IMG/VR virus record: IMGVR_UViG_3300029442_000005 | Span: 1-61,078 of that record | Source: a virus | DNA: 61,078 nucleotides | Direction: 5' to 3' (one strand) | Shown here: positions 42,101 to 54,100 of the stretch, one piece after another | Numbering within the stretch: position 1 is the first letter of the stretch | Layout of the letters: each line of letters begins with the position of its first letter | The notes under the pieces: model-generated | What the model was told of the DNA's origin: nothing | Seen by the model: only the letters and a program-made list of their open reading frames with translations | Database searches by the model: none | Position numbers and translations under genes: made by a program

Positions 42101-45100
42101 TGCAAATGAAGGTGTAATGTTTAATGAAAGCTTTAATGTATTTGTATTGAATGGATCTATTAATGGAAACAGATGGTTTAATTATACTATTACACAACCA
42201 GACAAAACAGTAACACTCAGCATATCACCAATTATCTTTATTCAGACTGAAAATATTGGACCAACAGTTGAATTGGTTCCTTATGAAATCGCTACAGTTA
42301 ACAATTGTATATCAGCTGCTGAAGGTAATAGCAAAGGAACTCATTGGTTTTATAGTGAATTAGATCGCAAATGGATTACAAGTTTGCAAGTAAAAACTCA
42401 AGTAAATCAATCACCATTATTTGATATTTTTGATTATACTGGAGCGAGTTATAGCACTTATTTGGGATCAGATTTTACTGGATCTAAATTATTTGATTAT
42501 GCCAGATCTACTAATGTAGTCAATGATCCAGTGTTGGGATTTGGTGTAGTATACAGAAATATATTTAATTTAGGTGATGTTACTTTCAATAATTATTTTG
42601 AAACAGATACATTTTCTTATTTAAGTGATCCATCATTATCCACACAGACTATTATTAATATTAGCAAAGGAACAGCTAGAAGAGTTGATCCAATTTCTAC
42701 TGTAGAAGATATATATTCTTGTTGGAAACAAATTCAATCTAATTCAGAACTATATCAAAATCTAGAATTAACTGGAGAGAGTATTATTTCTAGTAATTAT
42801 GTATTTGTTGCAACAGCTAAATTCATTGTTAAAAAAACCGATAATGTTTTCAAAACAAAAATTTATGTTGATGGTGCACAAGTAAACAGTAATCTAATTA
42901 TCAATGAACAATTAGGTGATAAAATTAGAATTACAATTGATAATAGTGTAGTTATTAACGCAACTTCAATAGTTCTATTCAAATTACAATTAACAACATT
43001 ACTGAATAATGCTTGGTATGATGTTCCAATGGGTTATGAATTAAATCCATTTAATGTACGACCACAAACATTCACTTTAAGTGACTTAGAACAACATACA
43101 TCTGAAATGATAAGTAATTCAGGTCAGATTGTATCACCTTCAGTTGATGGTCTAGATAATATAGATTATCAGAACAATGTTGGCTTAATACTATTACATG
43201 ATGGATTCAGCTTGTTACCATCGTTATTACTTGCATCCGAACAGTTTGATATTGATGTTGCTATAAAAACAGCAGCTACTGATTATGAAAGTCTAAAATT
43301 ACAATTTATACAAACAGCTGATCAAGTTGAAGCAATTGAAACAATGACTGTAAAAGATGCTGTTGATAAAATCTTTGAAGTATTAGTTAGCAATAAGAAT
43401 AATAATATGCCTTGGTACAATAGCGATATGGTACCAACAGGCGGAATATTACAACAATACGTAATCGACGATTTATTCCAGGTCACATATAAAACTCACA
43501 CACAATATAATCTATCTATTGCTAGTAATAAATCATTGTTAGTTTATCTAAATGATACTCTATTAATTAAAAATGTTGAATATTTTGTAAGTAGTGATTC
43601 ATCAGAAATTACTTTAATTAAACAATTACACTTAGATGACGTATTAGATATATACAGAGTAGATAATACAGATGGTTGCTTTGTTCCCTCTACTCCAGCA
43701 AAATTAGGTTTGGCTCAGAAATTTGTACCACAAATTTATTTAGATGATACATATCAAACTCCAACAACAGTATTACAAGGGCATGATGGTAGTATTACAA
43801 CAGTTTATGGTGATTATAAAGACAAACTATTATTAGAATTTGAAATCAGAATTTATAATAATATTAAAACCAACAATCAACTATGGGCTGATGTAATTAA
43901 TACTAAAGTTACTCCAAGCGGCAAATTTAGAAGTACATTATATTCATCCTCTGAACAATCTAATATTTACAGAAAAGTATTTTATGAATGGGTTGCTGAA
44001 AACAAAGTAAACTTCGGAACTACATTTTTTGATGAAAACAATAGTTTTACTTGGAACTATAGCACAAGTACAGACAAATTAACTAAGACTAATTTAAAGG
44101 GATATTGGAGAGGAATATACAAAGATTTAATTGATACTGACAGACCAAATTTTTCACCGTGGGAGGCACTTGGGATTTCAGAAAAGCCATTATGGTGGGA
44201 TGCTACTTATGGACCAGCCCCATACACTGGTGGAAATTTGGTATTATGGAATGATATCAGAGATGGGATAGTTAGAGATCCAGAAGGAAATTATTTTGGT
44301 TCACTTGGACCACGCGAAAACATCAATTATTCTATTTTAGATTTTATTCCAGTAAGTGAAAATGGTAATTTACTTACACCAACTGATATGAATGTAATGT
44401 ATACATTTGATACACAAAATATTAAAAATATTTTTATATTTGGTGATCATGGTCCAGCAGAAACTGCTTGGCGAAGATCGAGTACTTTTGCATTTTCACA
44501 ATTACGTTCCAAGATTTTACAAAATCCACAGTTTATGCTCGGATCACTCTGGGATCTTGATAATTACAAGCCAGAATTTTATACATCGCCATTGAAATTT
44601 AATACAACTGACATTCCTAATATTACAGATTTGAGACTTAATGGAGATGGAGAAAATAGAGTTCATAGTATTATAAATTATCTAATAGAATCGCTAAAGT
44701 CTCAAGGAAAAACATTACAAGTCATTAAAGATGCAATTACAAATGCTGAAGTTAACTTAACTTATAGTATTGGAGGATTTGTTGACGAAAGTAATATTCA
44801 AGTTTATGCAGAACAAAATAGTCCACAAACACTTGGTAATTCAGTTAAGATTCCAACTGAAAATTATGAATTATTTTTAAGTCAAAATACTTCTGTAGGT
44901 GTTGTTAACTACAGTGGCGTTATAATAAGTAGAACAGTTAATGGTGGTTATAGAGTAAATGGATATGATAAACAGAATCCATTCTTTACAGCATATCCTT
45001 TTGATCCTAGTGGAAAGAAATCTTCATTTACTATTGGAAACAGTACCTTTACAATTTATCGTGATTTTTTCAGTACACCAATATTGATTCCTTACAGTTA

Positions 45101-48100
45101 TGAATTCTCTAATAGAGAGACTGTAGTTAACTTCTTAATTAGTTATGGAGAATATTTAACACAACAAGGATTTATATTTGATACTCAGGTTGAACAAGAT
45201 AGAATTAATTGGGTTGATGCTGCTGTACAATTTGTTAAGTGGAGCTATTATAGATGGAATAATGATAGTACTGGACGTGCATTGAGTTTAGTATTAAATC
45301 CAAGTGCTGGTCAGTTAAAATTAGTTCCTAAGGTAGGCACAGTAAGTAACTTATTATCTAGTACAAATTTACTCTTAGATGAAAATCAAAATCAAATTGA
45401 TATTAAATATGTAGATGTATTTAGAGATCAAAGATTAGCACAAGATACTGTATATATAAATCATCAAAATCCATATGGCATCATTGCTGCAATGCGTGCT
45501 AACTTAATAAATTTCGAACATAGACTTGTTTTAACAAATAAAACTATCTTCAATGATTTAATTTATAGTCCAGAATTAGGTATTAGACAAAATCGTGTTA
45601 GACTTAGTGGATTAAAAACTGGCGACTGGAATGGAACATTAACTAGTGCAGGATTTATGTTACTAAGTAATAAAGTAGACGTATGGCAACCAAATACAGA
45701 CTTTTTACGTGGAAGCGTAATTCGATATAAAAATAAAAATTACGTAGCATTAGAAAATGTAATTGGTGCCGCAGAATTTCAAGAATCTAAATTTAAAACA
45801 ATAACTACTAACTTTAATAACCAAATGATTCCTAATATCGGAACTAAGACATTAGATTTAGATCATGCTTATGACGTAGAATATAGAAATGTAATACAAG
45901 ATATAGTACGTTTACGTTCTTCATCTATTGGATATGTTGAAACTTCTTGGTTATCAAATTTGGGATTAGATTTAGGTAATCAAACTGAATTTTACAGAGG
46001 ATGGATTAAAGAAAAAGGTACATTAAATGCAGTTAATAAATTTACATCTGCTGGCACAAAAGAACTATTAGCTGATTTTGAAATAATTGAAGACTATGCT
46101 ATTAAGTTAGGTGAGTATGGAGCTTCAGGACGAACAGGGTATGTAGATGTATTATTATCATTACCAGAAGCTTCAGATAATCCAGTAGCAGTTAGATTTA
46201 GCAATGATGGTATGGCTAATTCATCTGACATTTTAACTGTTAATGATAAGTCATTATACAAAAAATCAATAAATTGGACAAATAATTTTATTCAAAATGC
46301 AGGTAAATTATTACGTGAAGAAGCAAAATTTATTGATGCTGGTCCGGTACTATTATCAGAAATTGAAACTATTGCAAAGTCGAAGATACAGAATTATAAT
46401 GACAATATTAAGAATGCACTAACATTCCAAGATAAAGCTGATATAGTTTCAACTTCAGATATTGGTAGTTTATTAGTTAATATTACTAGCGGTACTTATA
46501 TGTGGTTTGCAATAGACGATCTATTAACTACTGATAATAAGTATAATGTAATAACTTGGAAAAACAGTTCTGTTAAAATACTTGGAATTAGACAAAATGA
46601 AGCTAACAGTACATTAGAAATTTTACTTAGTGATATAATTTCAGTAAATGTAAATGATATTGTTGCATTAAATCATAATGAACCCGACTTTATTCTACAG
46701 GGTGTTTTCGAAGTTGCTGGTTATTTAGTAAATCCAACAGAGCAATATGTCTCTATTTTAAGTATCTTTATATCAGACTTATCAATTTATCCAGCAGTAG
46801 CAAATTATTCGTTTGAAAGTAACAAAACTAATTTATATACATATACTTCTCTAAGATTTGACACAATTGGATCTGCTAATTTATCTAGTCAGGTTTATAG
46901 AAATGGATTGCCAATAATTAGAAAGTCTTATATTGACACAGATAAAACTGGATTTGCTGTATATGATTTCATTGAACCATATGTTGATCAGACAGCTAAT
47001 ATTCCTTATAACATAGATCAATATAAACAAGATATTACAACGACCGAATTAACTAAATCTTTAAGTCAAGATCCTATAGCAAAGTTACTTTGGGAAGGTA
47101 AGCCGGATGCGTTACCAAATGGACAAGTAGCATTAACAGAATTTAAATCAGCTAAACTTTGGAAAGGTGATGTTTCGGGTCTTAATATTGATATAGCAAC
47201 GTTTTTACCAGCTAGACCAGATACATTATCATTAGGTCTGGATGTTCAATATTTGTCTGGAGAAATGTCAGTAGCAACAGCAACTGATGTAACAAATACT
47301 GGTCAAGTATATATTTTGCAACATTCAACTAAATTAGTAAGTCAAATTTTTTCTGGAAGCACTGCAGGTGCATATTTTGGTAGTGCAGTTAAATGTACAG
47401 CTGATGGTTTATTTATTGCCATTGGTGAAACATTACCTGCTGCTTCTGGTAATGTTTACATATATAAACAGTTTACAGCAAATTCTACAGTAACTGAATA
47501 TGTTGCTACTGGATCTGGTTCATCAACTTATTCATTGGGATTCATACCAGAAAGCTTATACAGTATTAGAGTCATTGTCAATAACAAATTATATATTGCT
47601 GGAGTAGATTATACAGTTTCAGGTGGTTCAATTACATTTATAAATTCAGTAAGTGGATTGTCTATTTCAGTAAAACAGCTTGGTGTCTATTATGCACTAA
47701 TTCAATCAATTGATGATCCAGCAGCTAGTCCAGGAGTTGGATGCAATTTTGGGCAGTTAATTTCATTAAATGCTGATGCGAGTATATTAACAGTTAGTGC
47801 TCCGCTTCGTGGAAATGGACAAATTTATGTATTTAACAGAAGTTTACAAAAATTCTTAATAACTACTCCATCAACAGTATTGACATTAGGTGATTCTGTT
47901 TCAACATTTGGAAAAGTGATAGTTAAGAGAAATGGCATTGTAACTACAAATTATACACCAGTAGCTCCAGGAAATACAACAATTACTTTCCCATCTGGAC
48001 AATTAGTAACAAATACAATTATTGAAGTTGATATGTTAAAATTCTATCTACAACAAACAATTACTGTGGATAATTCAAATATTCAATTTGGCCTATCAAC

Positions 48101-51100
48101 TGATATGATAAACAATTCATTTGTAGTTGGATCACCACTTAATAATATCACTGTTGAAAATGTTATAAAAAATAGTATGGGAATAATTGAATTAATGTTG
48201 CTTGATTCAGATGTTAATCAAACAGTTTCAATTCTAAGAAGTACATTTACTTTATCATCAGCAAAATATTTACGCATTAATAACTGGGTAGTTGCAATGG
48301 ACACAAATATAGATACATTCATTGCTAATATTAACAGCATTAGTAACTTGTCGGGAGTAACTGCAAGTTATACAGCAACAGATCTTATATTTACATTTAA
48401 TCAATCGATGTTTGTTAATGGCGTTAGTGTTATCAATTATGATCCAACTACTTATACTATTAACAGTAAGTTTATTTCTATACAAACTATTCAAAATTCT
48501 AATTTACATAATTCTAATTTTGGAAAAAAAGTTAAGTGGCTAAATTATGATTTGCTAGGTGTCATTGAAGATACAACTGAATATCTAGATGCAGCGACAA
48601 TGATGACAGATATTCAATTTGATAATAATACTACAAATATTTACGATAGTAACATTGTAAATACACAAAGAATAATTTTATTTCAATTACTTAAAACAAC
48701 CAGAACAAATACTTCAATGGATTCTGATATATCACAATTAGTAATTGTAAAATCGATACAGTATTCAACTGAATCAGTTGATTTGTTCTTTGATGGTAAT
48801 TTAGAAAGAATATGGATTGGTAATAAAAATTCAACTGCTGAAAATAACAATGTTATTGTTTATAGTAATACAAAATTAATACATGGTTGGACAATTATTA
48901 GAACTGAAGAAATTAAATTAGAGCCTAGAAGTATTTCTAGAGCATGGATTTATAATTCAAGAACAAAAACTAAGATAGTAGATCTAGATATAGTAGATAT
49001 TGCCAATGGTTTATTGCCAGGTGCTATTGCTCAACATATTGATTACATTAGTGGTGTTGATCCTACATCATATGGAATACAAAATTGGAGAAGCGGAGAA
49101 AATTATCAAATTGGTGATAGAGTATTATATAATGGTATAGTTTATGTTGCAGATGTAGCTTCAAGTGAATTATACTTTGATGTTAATCAATGGTTTGTTA
49201 ACTTAGAGAGTAGTGCAACTAGTAACTCATCAAATAATTCATGGGGAAGTTCACAAGTTGGACAGATTTGGTTTTCAACTGGAAGATTACGAACAACACT
49301 ATATGAACAAGGTACCTTAGAAGATAGACTTAAATACTGGAATAAATGGTTTACTAAGTCAACATTTAGAGTTTATGAATGGTCAGAAAGCAGTGTTCCG
49401 CCTTGGCAGTATACAGGTTCAGGAATAGTATCTCCAACATCTAATTATATATTTGATAGTAATTCAAACAATTATTACTTCTGGATTTTATATAAAACAG
49501 AAGTAGGTCGAAAACATTCAATTAGTTCTGCTGATGTGTCTGTTGGTTTAAGAGATATTCTAAATAGTGGTTTACCAATGATAGTTGGTTCAGAATCCAA
49601 CTCAGTTATATTGTGGAATGTTAAAGAATTGGTTGATAGTTCAGAAAGCGTCTTACATATTGATTATGTATTAACTGAACACAATAATAGATTACTTAGT
49701 GAATTTGCTTTAGTAAGTGAAAATGGAAGTAGATACTGGTTTAATACTCCATTATATGCTAAGTTAGTAGATAGCTTATCTGGTATAGATGATGCAGGAT
49801 TAGCAGTTCCTGATATTAGCTTAAACGAAGAAGACAAATATGGAACACTAAATCAACTTAGACAAGCAATGTTTAGAAATCAGACAACCGCATTAAAAAT
49901 ATATTTTGATAAAATAAACGCCGGCTTATTACTGAAGCCACTTAATAATTTTGCAGCATTAGAGAATTTAAAGTTAAAACAAGAACAACCAGACGTATCT
50001 ACTTATGATTTAACTGTTGAAGATAAAGATACTTTGTTATTACTTACAACAGATGATTATCCAAACGGAACAAAAATCTTAGTTCTAAATGATGTTTCAG
50101 TAACTGATTCGGGTTGGGGATTATATGAGTTAATAAATGGTACATGGGAATTATTAACTAGTCAATTTTACGATCTTAATGTATTTTGGAAATATGTTGA
50201 TTGGTCAGATCAAAATAACACAGGAAAGAAAATAGATTATATATTACCACATATTGGTTATCTACAAAGTATTTCACCAGCAGCTGGTGATATTATGCAA
50301 ATTGATAATGATGGAAATAATCAAATTGTAATATATAAGTTCAATGACGATTTAAGTTATGATCCTATTTTCATTGAAAATGGAACAGTACAATTTTTAC
50401 CAACATTGTATGATTTTACTAGTAGTATGATAGGATTCAATGCAGGAATATTTGGTGGAGAAATTGGATTTGATAACGATCCTGCAACCAGTTTACGATT
50501 AATCATCAAAGCATTAAACGAAGATATATTAATTGACGATCTGTCAATACTTGCAGACAATGCATTTTTTGCAATACTACGTTACATATTACAAGAAAAT
50601 ATAAACATAGATTGGTTATTCAAAACCAGTTTCATTGATGTTAATCATATTGTTAAAGATTTAAATATTAAAAGTAATTATAGAAAAGATGATGAGCAGT
50701 TTGTTATGGATTTCATAAATGAAAATAAACCATATCATACTAGAATTAAAGATTTTAACAGCATTTACACTTTAAGTGATGTTTCAAATATAACAGTTTC
50801 TGATTTTGATTTACCTGCGTTATATGATACAGTATGGTATGCAGCTCAATTTAATCCAACTTATAGATCATTTAAATCTAAGCAGGCAGGTTACTTTAAG
50901 GGTGATATTGCTCTAGTAGAAAAAGACGGATTGTTATATATTGGAACAACCAGTATCGCTTCACATCCAATGGGATTATGGCCAAACACAACAGACACAG
51001 TAGTTCCAGCAAATTGGGTATTTGTTCTTCCTATTAGACCAACACAAGCAGTATCTAACACAAGTGTATTAGTTGATAATGTAATAGGCATAGCAACGAA

Positions 51101-54100
51101 TGGAGTAGCATTTTATAGTGTTGTAGCAAATGAAACAGACACATTAACTTGGAGTCAAGATGACACTGTTTCAGAAACTTATACTGTTAATATTGGTGCA
51201 GCATCAAGCTATGCAGGTCCAGATTTTGGTAATGGATATTTAACAAATAGTGATAATTATGTATATAGAATGGATCCAACATTGTTATATTCAAAAGGTA
51301 ATTTTGATTCGCATAGTCCAATAATTGGGTTTGCATTAGATGGTTATCCAATTTATGGCCCATTTGGCTTTAAGAATTCAAATGGTTCTGGTGGAGTTAT
51401 ACAAAATACAAGTAGTTATGTTATTAAATCAATGAAGAGATTAGTAAGGCATGAACCTATAGTTGGTATGCCAGGTGCTGAATATGGTAAACCAACAGGA
51501 GAGTATATTGAAGACTACGAATATATTCCAAATCAAGGAACATTAGATGAACATAATGGAAGATTTGTTGTTACTCCAGAATTTCCATATGGAATATATG
51601 CTTATTTCGCAACTGTTGATACTGCAACTAAAACAATTCCAGTTTACCCATACTTAGTAGGTCCCACATTCCATGGCATCCCTGGCGATTTAAAAGTTGA
51701 GTATAGAGGAGCATATCAAGTAGAAGTTTATGGCTTAGATAATTATGTACTTCCTAAGAGTGAATTAACTCCTAGTACAAATTGGCCACTTCGTTCTCCA
51801 AATGGAACATTTTATAATGACCAAGCTAGATTTTTAGAAACTCCATATTCACAATGGTATAATAACAGAACATTTACTATTGATACTACTTCATTACGAA
51901 TTGCTGATGTAGGAATGGGATATACGGTTGCTCCTACAGTTATTATTGATGGAGGAAATCAAATTGCAGGAGGCATTCCTGCAAAGGCAACAGCAACAAT
52001 AGATAGCAACACTGGTCAATTATTAAGTGTAGTTGTTACTCAGATTGGAACAGGGTATACATTAGAACCAACAGTAATAGGCGATAATAATATACCTGCT
52101 CCAGTAGTTACGTTAGAAGGTGGACTACCTATTTTAACTTACAGTTCAACAACAACATATGAATTAGCAGATATAGTATTCAATACTCCAACTGGAGAAT
52201 ACTTCCAAGCATTACAAACAGTTCCTGCAGGCATATTATTATCTAATACAGCTTATTGGTATAAACTAAACCCAGACGAAAATGTTATTTCAAGAGCAGC
52301 GATAGTAGTTGCTGATTTCCATAATAGCACAACTAGAAAATTTGACGTAAACTTAAAGTTTGATAGAACTGATTCATCAATTCCATTATATAATAGTTCG
52401 TCTACATATTACACAGATGATATTATTGTATATGGTAATGATTTTTATAAAGCATTATCGTTTATTCCTAATTATGTACTACCAACAAATACAGATTATT
52501 GGATGGTGTTAAATTCAGAAGATAATGTTATTAGTAGATTAGATAACTTCTATACTCCAGCTGTTAATATGATTTCAAATGATGTTAATAGATTAATGGT
52601 AGGATCAGAAAGTGCCGCGGTACAAGTAATCGGTGGTACATTTGCTGAAATATATACTATACCAACTGGTAATTTATATGACCAAGAAGATGACAACATT
52701 GGCGATGTTAAGTTACATATGTCTTTTGATAAATCTAGATATACGCTGAATGTATTTTCTACAAAGCAAAAAATATTTGGTTCACAATCAGCTAATTTTA
52801 ACGATTGTTATATTCAAATTGATACAAATACTGTAGAAACTTTGCCAGATTTAGCAACTAGAGATTTTACTATTGAATTTTTTGTTAGACTTAAGACTAT
52901 TAACATTGCACAAACACTTGTAGATCTTAGGCAAACAGTTTCAGACATTACTGGATTAATTATTTCGGTACTTCCTAATAATACTATCAGAGTTAGTGAT
53001 AACAATGGTGTTAGCTTCGATGGCGGTGCAATGTCTAATAATGTGTGGCAACATGTAGTACTTGAACGAAAAGTAAATAAGTTATCATTATATGTTGATG
53101 GATTGTTAGTAAATAGTTATCAATCTAATGCATATTTAACTCATTCATTTGTTAATAATTCATTAACTTTTGGAGCAAGTGTTGATGGAAGTAATCAAGC
53201 ATCAGCATTTATGGATGAATTTAGAATTTCTGTAGATTTACTAAGATATGACACTTCTACTTTTAGTGTACCATCAGGTGGATTTGGTAGAAATATTTTA
53301 GAAGATCCATATTTTGCTCATGTAATTGTATTATACGGATTTGAAGGATTTAAAAATGAAGTTACTAATATTTCATTTGTTGCAATCAATGCTGTTAATA
53401 TATTTGAAGAATTGAGTACAGAAAATAATATTATTAAAGTTGAAACACTATTACCATTGGATCTACCATATACTTTAACTAATATTGGTGATCCACTTGT
53501 TGGAATAACAACAGAAGGTTTATATGAAGTTCCTTCAATCACTCTAACAGACAAACTAATTATTAATGCTCAAAGTAATACAGCATTTAATGTTGGAACT
53601 GGTGATTTTGCTATCGAATGTTGGATAAATTCAAGTAGTACAAAGAGCACCCAACGTATTTTTACACTTGGTAAAGTCTTAGACTCTTCATTAAATGATA
53701 GTTTAGATTTAAATATTAGTAAAAATGCTTTGGTTTGTTACTTAACTTATAATGGACATTACAGCATATCACTACAACAACATACAGAAGTAGGAGATAT
53801 TACTATCGCTTCAACTCCTAGTATCACTAGTGGTCCAATACCATTAGTTGATGTTTCGTTAATGTTCTTAAGTATTGAACGAAAAGATAATTTCATATAT
53901 GTTTATGTAGATGGAACTTTAATGAATAGAGTTAAATCTTTAGATTCATATGGTGAACCTGGAATGAGTGTTCCGCTGTACTTCTCTAGCTATTCAACTG
54001 ATTCATTCTTAGGACAATTAGCTGATATCAGATTCACTGTAGGAAGTGCAAGACATGCTGCTCAATTAAATATTGACACAGAAATTTCAAGTAGCTTTGA